Shown one piece after another: positions 25,691-33,474 of a stretch of 64,000 nt of DNA. This stretch comes from an uncultured Gammaproteobacteria bacterium (GTDB lineage Bacteria; Pseudomonadota; Gammaproteobacteria; Pseudomonadales; Pseudohongiellaceae), in the NCBI GenBank assembly GCA_913048385.1, contig CAJWVZ010000007.1, forward strand, positions 1 through 64,000, in the 5' to 3' direction. The translations under genes and the position numbers were made by a program. A model generated the notes under the pieces. That model was not told the origin of the DNA. It did no database searches and saw only the letters and a program-made list of their open reading frames with translations. Position 1 is the first letter of the stretch, and the number at the start of each line of letters is the position of its first letter.

Positions 25691-26938
25691 CTATTGGTAG
25701 ATTGCGGCTCTCGCTGAGCGCTGAATTTGCAATGAGAGTCCAATATCATTGTTCTGAATCATCCCAATTAGGATTATATTTTCTTTTGGGTCGATCCAAA
25801 ACCATGAGCCGGCGATTCCCCACCACCAAAACGTTCCTTCTGAGGCGCCTTGAAATAAACTTGGGTCATCGACGATCGCAAAGTCCAACCCAAATTGATT
25901 CCCTGGGTAGGGTCTACCTATTTCAGAAATTGAGTCTGGGAGTTGATTTCTGCTCATTAGACGTGCAGCTTCTTCCGATAATATGCGCGTGTCGGCTAAA
26001 ACTCCCATGTTGAGATGCATTTGGGCAAACTTCATGTAGTCGCTTACGGTTGATGTTAATCCGCCCCCGCCAGAGAGGAACTGTGGTTTCTCTAAAAATG
26101 ATCCGCCTAGGCTGTTAGAAGAATTGTCTGTGCGAATCAGCTCGCCTGCTCTTGGAAAATACATCCGAGATAGGCGTTCTTGCTTTTCTTCAGCAACGTA
26201 AAACGCAGTATCTTCCATCCCAAGGGGGTTAAAGATTCTTTCCTTCATAAAGGCGTCTAGCTTCTGTCCAGATAGCTGCTCAACGAGGTAGCCCTGAATA
26301 TCCACTGAAATACTGTACACCCACTCCTCACCTGGCTGATTTAGCAAGGGTATCCCTTTAAGCATCGGCATGCTTTGAGCGAGTGTTTTGCTTGATGCCC
26401 CGCTGATTCCAACATTAACGTAGGCTTCGGCTATTGGACCATTGCTGAGGGGGGGGAAGTAGGCAAAGCCGCCTGTGTGGCTCATCAGCTGCCTAATGGT
26501 GACTGGGCTATCCGTTGGTACAGTTTCCCAGGTCTGATCTTCATTGTAAGAGGTAGCAACCGTCAGGCCTTGCAGTTCTGGAAGATGCTTTTCTAAAGGA
26601 TCATCGAGTGAAAATTTGCCTTCATCATACAAAATCATTAATGCTGTCCCAGTTACGGGCTTTGTCATTGAGTATATTCTAAATATTGTATCCTCTTGCA
26701 TTTCTACCTGATCCTCGACATTCTGATACCCGAGGGCCGTTATCATCTTCGTTTCACCATTTTGAGCAACCGACAAAACGGCGCCTGATAGCTTTCCTTC
26801 GTCGACGCGAGTTTGCAGCTCCTCTGTCAGTGCACGAAGGCTTGTATCGGATAACTCTGCGGCGATTATTGTGTTTGTAAAGGCGAAAAGTTGGCTTAGC
26901 AGAATGAAGGCTGCAATCCGGTGCTTCTTTTGACTCAT
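25691..26938 (-). CDS. Beta-lactamase-fold serine hydrolase, exported
   Basis: This 415-residue protein has a signal peptide (IAAFILLSQLFAFTNTIIAAE, ending near residue 28). Class C beta-lactamase/esterase motifs are present: Y-SMTK (Ser90, Lys93), YSISVDIQG as the tyrosine motif near residue 205, and WWGIAGSWFWID near 380 in the third-motif position. The HTGG in RQLMSHTGGF is typical of EstB-like esterases and D-aminopeptidases of this fold. True lactamase activity is not implied. TTG 26956 is in frame, but AGGA nine bases before ATG 26938 and a cleaner signal peptide favour the latter. It appears to be monocistronic. Confidence 0.85.
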   Translation of the reverse strand: MSQKKHRIAAFILLSQLFAFTNTIIAAELSDTSLRALTEELQTRVDEGKLSGAVLSVAQNGETKMITALGYQNVEDQVEMQEDTIFRIYSMTKPVTGTALMILYDEGKFSLDDPLEKHLPELQGLTVATSYNEDQTWETVPTDSPVTIRQLMSHTGGFAYFPPLSNGPIAEAYVNVGISGASSKTLAQSMPMLKGIPLLNQPGEEWVYSISVDIQGYLVEQLSGQKLDAFMKERIFNPLGMEDTAFYVAEEKQERLSRMYFPRAGELIRTDNSSNSLGGSFLEKPQFLSGGGGLTSTVSDYMKFAQMHLNMGVLADTRILSEEAARLMSRNQLPDSISEIGRPYPGNQFGLDFAIVDDPSLFQGASEGTFWWWGIAGSWFWIDPKENIILIGMIQNNDIGLSLQIQRSARAAIYQ

Positions 26939-26956
26939 ATCTCTGTTTCCTGTCAA

Positions 26957-27317
26957 TTAATAACGTAATGGTTTAATTGTACCCTGAGACAGGGGTAACT
27001 GTGGACTACTCATTGCCTGGCTTTCATCATCTGAAGCTAAGAAATAAGTTGATGATCACTAATAAAAAGCAATAAATATAATTATTTATAAGATCTATGA
27101 AATGTATTTTGTTAAGTAAGTGGGTGAGTATGCGACCATACGAGATACCCACTTAGAACCTCTAAACTTTGTAAAAGTTATTTAAAAGTTTTGTTCGATC
27201 TGACGATTAATATGAAGTAGTCAGGCTTGTGTCATCAAATGAATCGACGGTGTGCCGTGGATTCTTATTGGTTTCTAACTGCTGTAAACGAATAACGAAA
27301 AGTATTTAGGCGAAAGA
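26957..27317. other. 361-base intergenic region with a long hairpin
   Basis: There is no gene in this gap between the divergent serine-hydrolase gene and the first of two small secreted proteins. It should hold both promoters. The one clear structure is the hairpin at 27117-27155, described separately. The base composition around it is A/T-rich. Confidence 0.55.
27117..27155. repeat. Two-step imperfect hairpin of unknown role
   Basis: A 9-base-pair outer stem (TAAGTGGGT / ACCCACTTA, 27117-27125 with 27147-27155) encloses a 5-base-pair inner stem (GTATG / CATAC) capped by the tetraloop CGAC. The two stems are joined by an asymmetric internal loop (GA opposite GAGAT). Neither strand has a U tract after it, so it is a poor terminator. 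It lies 163 bases upstream of the start at 27318 and could be part of a leader or a small RNA. Confidence 0.55.
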
Positions 27318-27713
27318 ATGAGCGTTAATACTCAGCTAACTGTAAAGATCAGAATTATTTTATGTGTTTTTGTGCTTTTCCCCCTAAAAAGTATCGCGCA
27401 AGTAGGCGAGTTAAAGGGAATTTGGAAGGTTGCGACTCCAAATGGAGCATATGCAACCTTTCACGAGTCACCGGGGGGATTTATGATGGTGCTTCTAGAT
27501 GGTCCTTCGTGGGGTGCTGCAGCAGGTATCCGCAAAAATAATCAGGCGTATGTATGCACCGAAGTGAGCAGTAAAAATATTACAAAAGACAAGTGTTATC
27601 AGATAGATATAATTAGTACTAGTAGTGCTACTTTAAAAGTCGCCATTTGTGATCCGATACCGGTTTGTAGTTCCTCGGGAGGGGCAAGCTTTTTGATTGA
27701 TCGAATATTTTGA
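27318..27713 (+). CDS. Small secreted protein, tandem paralogue A
   Basis: This 131-residue protein has a signal peptide (IRIILCVFVLFPLKSIAQ, ending near residue 28). The mature domain begins VGELKGIWKVATPNGAYATFHE and contains four Cys (CTEVSS, CYQID, CDPIPVC) that could form disulfides. It is clearly related to the next gene, with the same VGELKGIW start, the same cysteine spacing and a C-terminal (I/V)xRxF/Y. The small beta-rich fold is unidentified. Confidence 0.7.
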   Translation: MSVNTQLTVKIRIILCVFVLFPLKSIAQVGELKGIWKVATPNGAYATFHESPGGFMMVLLDGPSWGAAAGIRKNNQAYVCTEVSSKNITKDKCYQIDIISTSSATLKVAICDPIPVCSSSGGASFLIDRIF

Positions 27714-27789
27714 GGATTTTGGGTCTGGTTTACGCGCTATACAAATAAACCAAGGTCTAAATCAAAAAAAGGAACAGGAAAAGGAAGAA

Positions 27790-28197
27790 ATGTTTATGAG
27801 ATCCAGGATGCTTATTTTAGTTTTCATGCTGCTACCCCTGCAAAACGTTAACGCTCAGGCTGTTGCCGCCGTTGGGGAGCTCAAGGGCATTTGGTCGATC
27901 TCCACACCGACAGCAGGTTCTCTTTATGCAACGATTCATGAGGTAAGCAGTCAACTGTTCATGATATTTCTCGATGGGTCGAACTTAGAATGGTCTGCGG
28001 CATTAGGGCTCCGAGATGCTAAGAATGGCGCCAATGCGTGTACAATGGTTTCAGCAGTCGTAAACAGCCCTCAGGCCTGTTACGCGTTGGACATTAAAAG
28101 TACTACAGAGATCGAGATGACAGTGTCTAGCTGCACTCCTGCATCGAACTGTGCTTACAAGAAGGGCGATAAGTTTACCGTGAACAGGGTTTACTAG
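27790..28197 (+). CDS. Small secreted protein, tandem paralogue B
   Basis: This 135-residue paralogue of the preceding gene has a signal peptide (LILVFMLLPLQNVNAQ, ending near residue 22). The mature part reads VGELKGIWSISTPTAG, then FMIFLDGSNLEWSAALGLRD, four Cys (ACTMV, ACYALD, CTPASNC) and ends FTVNRVY. The open frame extends upstream to 27697 across the previous stop, but AAGGAAG directly before ATG 27790 decides the start. ATG 27796 is also possible. The two copies arose by local duplication and diverged. Confidence 0.7.
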   Translation: MFMRSRMLILVFMLLPLQNVNAQAVAAVGELKGIWSISTPTAGSLYATIHEVSSQLFMIFLDGSNLEWSAALGLRDAKNGANACTMVSAVVNSPQACYALDIKSTTEIEMTVSSCTPASNCAYKKGDKFTVNRVY

Positions 28198-28402
28198 CCT
28201 CTCCTATTGTGATTCATTGGCTTCGTGATGAGAGAGCGACAAAGCGTCGCAAAATTTTTGTTAAGCAACTTTTCTTGACTGAATTTCAATATTGAACGTG
28301 GTTTCCGTCGCAAATAAACTCACCTAGAAAACCTTTCTTGGCAGAATTGCTCGCTCGGATTTATAATTAGCTTAGATTTTGTACTAACAAGCGCGAGCGT
28401 TT

Positions 28403-29344
28403 ATGACTGAGGCAATCCAAATAAGTAACTTGAGTAAGACCTACGATAACGGTCTAACTGCACTCAGGGGCGTAAGCCTTGTTGTGGAGGAGGGAGATTT
28501 TTTTGCGTTATTAGGTCCGAATGGGGCGGGCAAGTCGACAACCATAGGAATTCTATCAACCTTGGTTCGTAAATCTGACGGAGACGTAAGAATTTTTGGT
28601 AAGAATGTTGAGTCTCATGTTTATGAAACTAAACTAGACTTAGGTGTTGTTCCCCAAGAAGTGAATTTTAGTCAATTTGAGAAGGTCGGCGATATAGTTT
28701 TGACTCAAGCGGGGTATTACGGTTTAACGCGTAAGGTTGCAGCATCGCGCGCGGAGAAGTATTTAAAAAAGTTGGGTCTGTGGGAAAAACGGAATGAAAG
28801 ATCTCGGTCCTTGTCCGGGGGAATGAAGCGCAGACTGATGATAGCTAGAGCCCTCGTCCATGAGCCGAGGCTGTTGATTCTTGACGAGCCAACCGCTGGT
28901 GTTGATATTGAACTGCGTCGATCTATGTGGGAATTTCTTAGCGAGTTAAATCAATCCGGAACGACCATTATATTGACGACACACTACTTGGAGGAAGCTG
29001 AACAGCTTTGCAGAAATATTGCAATAATCGACGGCGGTCGAATTGTCGAGCATTGCTCAATGAAGAAATTGTTGGCCCAGTTAGATTCACACACTTACGT
29101 AATCGAATTGAGTGATCCAATGACCGGCGATATTGAGTTTGGACCTCTTGTCTCTTCGTCTGTTGTTTTAGACTCGCAAACTCTTGAAATTACGATATCT
29201 GCGAACGTCGGTATGAGCTCTCTTTTTGACTTGTTTAAGAAGCTCGATTTGAAAGTGCAAGACCTTCGTATGAAAAGTAATAGATTGGAGCAATTATTTT
29301 TGACAAAACTTGAAAAGTTGGAGGAGAGTCAGCTTGTTCAGTAG
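28403..29344 (+). CDS. yadG: ABC-2 type exporter ATP-binding protein
   Basis: This 313-residue ABC ATPase resembles E. coli YadG. Walker A is GPNGAGKST near residue 40, the signature LSGGMKRR near 140, Walker B LLILDEPTAGVD near 160 and the switch His in TTHYLEEAEQL near 195. The C-terminal 90 residues form the usual regulatory extension of this subfamily. It partners the membrane protein encoded immediately downstream (11-base overlap). Cargo is unknown for the family. Confidence 0.9.
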   Translation: MTEAIQISNLSKTYDNGLTALRGVSLVVEEGDFFALLGPNGAGKSTTIGILSTLVRKSDGDVRIFGKNVESHVYETKLDLGVVPQEVNFSQFEKVGDIVLTQAGYYGLTRKVAASRAEKYLKKLGLWEKRNERSRSLSGGMKRRLMIARALVHEPRLLILDEPTAGVDIELRRSMWEFLSELNQSGTTIILTTHYLEEAEQLCRNIAIIDGGRIVEHCSMKKLLAQLDSHTYVIELSDPMTGDIEFGPLVSSSVVLDSQTLEITISANVGMSSLFDLFKKLDLKVQDLRMKSNRLEQLFLTKLEKLEESQLVQ

Positions 29345-30107
29345 CCATAAATATATTGCATTCGAAACGATTGTCGTAAAAGAAGTCCGACGATTTTCCA
29401 GAATTTGGTTGCAAACCCTTGTCCCGCCGGCTATCACCATTGGCTTATATTTCGTTGTCTTCGGTAATCTAGTAGGGCGTCGGATTGGCGATATGGGTGG
29501 TTTTAACTACATGGAATTTATACTTCCGGGCCTAATAATGATGGCGGTGATCCAGAATTCATATTCGAATGTTGTCTCTTCTTTTTTTAGTCATAAGTTT
29601 CAGAAAAGCATCGAAGAATTGCTTGTTTCGCCTGTTCCGAATTTTATTATTTTGGCAGGGTTTGTTGTTGGTGGCATGGTCAGGGGACTTGCTGTCGGTG
29701 CAGTAGTAACCATAATGGCTTCATTCTTTATTAATGTAGATGTCCAGCATCCGTTTCTTACTGTTTCTGTAGTTTTGCTTACTTCGATCGTCTTTTCTTT
29801 AGCCGGTTTTATAAACGCAATCTTTGCCAATACCTTTGATGACATTTCTATTATCCCCACGTTTGTTTTGACTCCCTTAATCTACTTGGGTGGCGTCTTT
29901 TACTCTGTCTCACTGTTGCCCGTATTCTGGAGCTCCCTTTCTTATCTCAATCCAATATTTTACATGGTAAATACATTTAGATATGGATTCCTTGGCGTTT
30001 CTGATACGAATGTTTTATGGGCGATCGCGATGCTTGGGTTGTTCGTTTGTGGTTTAACTTTGGTTTCCCTGTCTTTGCTGCATCGAGGCACAGGCCTCCG
30101 TGCTTAG
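29334..30107 (+). CDS. yadH: ABC-2 type exporter permease
   Basis: This 257-residue inner-membrane protein has six hydrophobic spans, from LVPPAITIGLYFVVFG to VLWAIAMLGLFVCGLTLVSL, and the ABC-2 motif NPIFYMVNTFRYGFLG before the last span. It resembles E. coli YadH. The start is best placed at TTG 29334, because GGAGGAG lies 7 bases before it inside the end of yadG. The in-frame TTG at 29310 has no such site. The gene overlaps yadG by 11 bases, so translation is probably coupled. Confidence 0.88.
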   Translation: MFSSHKYIAFETIVVKEVRRFSRIWLQTLVPPAITIGLYFVVFGNLVGRRIGDMGGFNYMEFILPGLIMMAVIQNSYSNVVSSFFSHKFQKSIEELLVSPVPNFIILAGFVVGGMVRGLAVGAVVTIMASFFINVDVQHPFLTVSVVLLTSIVFSLAGFINAIFANTFDDISIIPTFVLTPLIYLGGVFYSVSLLPVFWSSLSYLNPIFYMVNTFRYGFLGVSDTNVLWAIAMLGLFVCGLTLVSLSLLHRGTGLRA

Positions 30108-30119
30108 GAAAGTGAAAAA

Positions 30120-30962
30120 TTGGAAAAACAAAACCCTCTATCATTAAATGTGTCGAGCCCCTCAAATTATGACCCCGAGATTCTATTTCCCATAGATCGC
30201 GAAAGTTCGCGGCTCCATTTGGCTGAATTTAAATCTATTAAAATATTTGGTTTCGATTGTTGGAATGCTTACGAGCTCTCTTGGCTAGATTCGATCGGCA
30301 AGCCAAAGGTTGGGATGGGGAAAATAGTTTTTCCGATGACGACGAAAAAAATAATAGAGTCTAAGTCCCTTAAATTGTTTCTTAATTCGCTTAATAATGA
30401 ACGGTTCGTGTCAGTTGATGCGTTGGCGGGGGAAATACAAGATGTTTTGTCAGGCGTGTGTGAGGGTGATGTTGATGTTTCTATCTATTCGCTAGATAGT
30501 CAGGATCATACTTTCTCTTCTGGCGAAGCAGCTGAGTCTGTTGACGATGCGGACCTTCTTTATCCGATAGACTCTGAAAATTGCGTTGTGAATACTGCAG
30601 TGCTGATTAATCAGAAAGATATCGAGAAAGCTTCTGTTTCCGAGACTTTGTTTTCGGATCTTTTTAAGTCGAACTGCCCGGTAACTAACCAACCAGATTG
30701 GGCTTCGGTTACCGTAAGCTATACCGGTTCACCTATCGGTAGATCGGAGCTGCTCTCATACTTGTGTTCATTTAGGGGTCATCAGGGCTATCACGAAGAA
30801 TGCGCCGAAAGAATTTTTTATGATTTATGGCGCTCTTTCAAACTTAGGAAGTTGTCCTTAGCAATGACTTATTTGCGAAGGGGCGGGTTAGATATCAACG
30901 TTTACAGATGTAGCGAGGACATATCGACTCTAGATATGTTGCCGCGCCGAATAAGACAATAA
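30120..30962 (+). CDS. queF: NADPH-dependent 7-cyano-7-deazaguanine reductase (preQ0 reductase)
   Basis: This 280-residue enzyme reduces preQ0 to preQ1 in queuosine biosynthesis. It is the long gammaproteobacterial form (E. coli QueF 282). The QueF motif ESKSLKLFLNSLNNERF lies near residue 80, the catalytic Cys in NCPVTNQPDW near 187, and SFRGHQGYHEECAERIF near 218. The start is TTG 30120 with AGGA about ten bases upstream. It lies 12 bases after yadH and is probably in the same operon, although no functional link between the two is known. Confidence 0.95.
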   Translation: MEKQNPLSLNVSSPSNYDPEILFPIDRESSRLHLAEFKSIKIFGFDCWNAYELSWLDSIGKPKVGMGKIVFPMTTKKIIESKSLKLFLNSLNNERFVSVDALAGEIQDVLSGVCEGDVDVSIYSLDSQDHTFSSGEAAESVDDADLLYPIDSENCVVNTAVLINQKDIEKASVSETLFSDLFKSNCPVTNQPDWASVTVSYTGSPIGRSELLSYLCSFRGHQGYHEECAERIFYDLWRSFKLRKLSLAMTYLRRGGLDINVYRCSEDISTLDMLPRRIRQ

Positions 30963-31014
30963 GCTTGTGTAAGCGATCTTGACATGAAAAGCGCTCTTCG
31001 TGTGTCATATTAAG

Positions 31015-31102
31015 TGGCGGTGAGAGAGGGATTCGAACCCTCGATACGTTGCCGCATACACGCTTTCCAAGCGTGCTCCTTAAGCCACTCGGACACCTCA
31101 CC
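31015..31102 (-). tRNA. tRNA-Ser (anticodon GGA)
   Basis: This 88-base class II tRNA on the minus strand starts GGTGAGG and ends with an encoded CCA (31017-31015). The acceptor stem pairs over seven positions (one G-T) with G73 as discriminator. The anticodon loop reads CTTGGAAAG with GGA. A long variable arm (GTATGCGGCAACGTATC) and the GGTTCGAATCC T arm are clear. The G73 and long arm are the serine identity elements. Confidence 0.97.
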
Positions 31103-31126
31103 GTTTTGAACTTTCCACTGGTGCGA

Positions 31127-31155
31127 ACGATAGCTCAAGAAGATTGCGCTTACAA
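31127..31155 (-). promoter_or_regulatory. Probable sigma70 promoter of tRNA-Ser
   Basis: On the minus strand TTGTAA (31155-31150) and TATCGT (31132-31127) are separated by 17 bases. This puts transcription start about 17-20 bases before the tRNA. Both boxes match only partly, so this is a moderate call. Confidence 0.45.
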
Positions 31156-31303
31156 TAAGGCTGGGGTCAATTTTTTAGTTTATTGGGATTTTGAGTGCTT
31201 TTTAACCAATTGTGCCTGCGGCGTTAGGTGATATAAGATGAGGAGTTGAATTATTTTTTGATTAAAACCTATATTTTATTTTAGAGCTTTTTAGGACAAT
31301 CTT

Positions 31304-33202
31304 ATGAAAGAAATGACTATGGCTTCCAACGGAATTATTACAACTGTTTTCCTGTTGATTGGTGTTCAATTATACGCCCAAGATTGGTCGAGCTATGGGG
31401 GTGCCAATAGCTCTCATAAGTATTCGCCATTGGACCAAATTAACACTACAAATGTTAGCAGCTTGGTTCCCGCTTGGAGCTGGGATTCACCAGACAATAT
31501 CACAGTTGCTGATAATATAGCGGCAGAAAATTATAGATCTATGCCGGCAGGATTTAAATCAACGCCTATTGCTATCGATGGAACTCTATACATTCCGACA
31601 TCTTATGGTCGGGTTGCGGCACTAAACGCGGCAACGGGAGCGGAGATATGGACATTTGACACGGCAGCGTGGGAAAGTGGCCGGCCCACTAATTTAGGAT
31701 TTAACACGCGTGGCGTCGGGTATTGGGCTAATAACAGTCAAAAGCGTTTGTTTTTTGGTACCAACGACTCTTATCTCTGGTCGATCGATGCAGAGACCGG
31801 ATTGCCGGATCCCAAGTTCGGGCGGAAAGGAAAAATAGACCTTACTCAAGGTTTGGGCCGAGAAATAGACAGACTGCAGTATGGGGTAGTTGCTCCTCCG
31901 CTTGTAACAAATGACGTTGTAGTTGTTAATTCTGTGATTTTTGACGCTCCTAACAAAAAGGAAATGCCGCCGGGTCACGTCCGTGGCTTTAGTGCGGAAA
32001 CAGGTGAGCTTCTGTGGATGTTTGAGACGATTCCTCAAAGAGGTCAGTTCGGGAATGAGACTTGGGAGGAGGATTCCTGGGAGTACACTGGGAACACCAA
32101 TTCATGGACCATGATGAGCGCTGACGATGCGGCTGGTATTGTTTACATTCCGATAGGTACGCCAACGAATGATTGGTATGGAGGGCTCAGGAGAGGAGAT
32201 AATTTGTTCGCGGAAAGCTTGGTTGCGGTAGACGCGCTGACAGGAGAAAGGATTTGGCATTTCCAAATGGTGCATCATGGAGTTTGGGATTACGACCTTC
32301 CAGCGGCCCCAACCTTAGTTGATCTCGTCGTGGACGGTAAAGAGATTAAGGCTGTTGCTCAGATATCTAAGCAAGGATTTACCTATGTATTCGATCGAAT
32401 CACAGGGGAACCTGTTTGGCCAATTATTGAAAAAGAGGTGCCACAGAGTACTGTTCCCGGCGAGAAATTATCACTAACTCAGCCATTTCCGACAAAGCCA
32501 GCTCCTTTTGCGCTTCAAGGTATAAGTGATGAGACACTCATAAATTTCACACCGGAGTTACGACGCGCTGCATTGCAGCTTATCGAAAGGTTTGATTATG
32601 GGGCTTTGTTCACCCCGCCTAGCTTGCGTGGCACCATAAATCTGCCGGGTTGGGGAGGAGGGGGCTGGTGGACTGGTGCCGGTTTCGATCCCGATACAGG
32701 CTTATATTATGTCCCAAGTGTATCGATTCCCATTGTAGTGCAGTTAGTAGAAGGAGGGTCGACGGATTCGGATTTTCCATACGTGCGAGGTGGGGTGAAA
32801 AGCGTTGGAGGGCCTGAAGGACTTCCTCTGACTAAGCCTCCTTATGGCAGAATTACAGCGATAAACTTAAATTCAGGAGAGCACGAATGGATGATTCCTC
32901 ATGGTGAAGGTATTCGTAAAAAAATTATAGACATGGGAATTCTTGACCCCGGCCCAGTTGGAGGAGCAAGCCGCACGGGACCACTGGTCACCAAGACGCT
33001 TTTATTTCTTGCTCAGTCTGACAATGGTCGAAATGTGCTGCGTGCATTTGATAAAACGTCTGGAGAGACGATTACTGAAATAGAGTTGCCATTGCCGCCC
33101 TCCGCCGCGCCAATGACCTTCGCGGTATCAGGCAAACAATTCATTGCTCTTGCGGTTGGTGGCGGAGCTGATTCTCGGCTAATAACTTTGGCTTTGCCTT
33201 GA
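31304..33202 (+). CDS. Periplasmic PQQ-dependent dehydrogenase (quinoprotein glucose dehydrogenase-like)
   Basis: This 632-residue protein has a signal peptide (IITTVFLLIGVQLYAQ, ending near residue 26). It belongs to the eight-bladed PQQ propeller family: DWSSYGGANSSHKYSPLDQIN at the mature N-terminus, AALNAATGAEIWTFDT and GFSAETGELLWMFE tryptophan-docking repeats, and VHHGVWDYDLPAAPTLVD near residue 325. There are no N-terminal membrane helices, so it resembles the soluble domain of membrane glucose dehydrogenase. The substrate alcohol or sugar cannot be deduced. The GxGGWWTGAGFDPDTGLYYVPS stretch is intact. AGGA lies 7 bases before ATG. No pqq genes or cytochrome partner are in the window. 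Confidence 0.9.
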   Translation: MKEMTMASNGIITTVFLLIGVQLYAQDWSSYGGANSSHKYSPLDQINTTNVSSLVPAWSWDSPDNITVADNIAAENYRSMPAGFKSTPIAIDGTLYIPTSYGRVAALNAATGAEIWTFDTAAWESGRPTNLGFNTRGVGYWANNSQKRLFFGTNDSYLWSIDAETGLPDPKFGRKGKIDLTQGLGREIDRLQYGVVAPPLVTNDVVVVNSVIFDAPNKKEMPPGHVRGFSAETGELLWMFETIPQRGQFGNETWEEDSWEYTGNTNSWTMMSADDAAGIVYIPIGTPTNDWYGGLRRGDNLFAESLVAVDALTGERIWHFQMVHHGVWDYDLPAAPTLVDLVVDGKEIKAVAQISKQGFTYVFDRITGEPVWPIIEKEVPQSTVPGEKLSLTQPFPTKPAPFALQGISDETLINFTPELRRAALQLIERFDYGALFTPPSLRGTINLPGWGGGGWWTGAGFDPDTGLYYVPSVSIPIVVQLVEGGSTDSDFPYVRGGVKSVGGPEGLPLTKPPYGRITAINLNSGEHEWMIPHGEGIRKKIIDMGILDPGPVGGASRTGPLVTKTLLFLAQSDNGRNVLRAFDKTSGETITEIELPLPPSAAPMTFAVSGKQFIALAVGGGADSRLITLALP

Positions 33203-33292
33203 GTTTTATCAGCTAATTATGATTTTAAATCGGTTGTAATCAAAAACGCTGATTCAGCATGGATTGCTGTGTTAACATAGATAGTACGTTAT

Positions 33293-33404
33293 GGTAGCCC
33301 TTACCGGGCCCTGCGCAATAGAAACTCGCAAACCCCGCCAGGCCCGGAAGGGAGCAACGGTAGTGAACTTTTTATGTGCCGCAGCCCGTCTGGTGAGCGC
33401 TGCC
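33293..33404 (+). ncRNA. ffs: Signal recognition particle RNA (4.5S RNA)
   Basis: The core CAGGCCCGGAAGGGAGCA matches the conserved SRP RNA domain IV that binds Ffh. The ends pair (GGTAGC at 33293-33298 with GCTGCC at 33399-33404), as do flanking segments, giving the usual long hairpin of about 112 bases. It lies about 70 bases before dnaX, as in many gammaproteobacteria. A T6 run at 33409-33414 just after the 3' end fits termination. The exact 5' end is inferred from the pairing. Confidence 0.95.
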
Positions 33405-33474
33405 ACCCTTTTTTGTCTCTGCGCTAGATGATTTAGTTCTCTATGCGAGTTGAGGTTGGCGATAGGCTTGTGTA

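Noticed and set aside
30895-31101. 68-residue minus-strand frame
   Set aside because: It overlaps tRNA-Ser and gives the familiar spurious translation of that tRNA (RSTLGKRVCGNVSRVRIPLSPP-like); not a gene.
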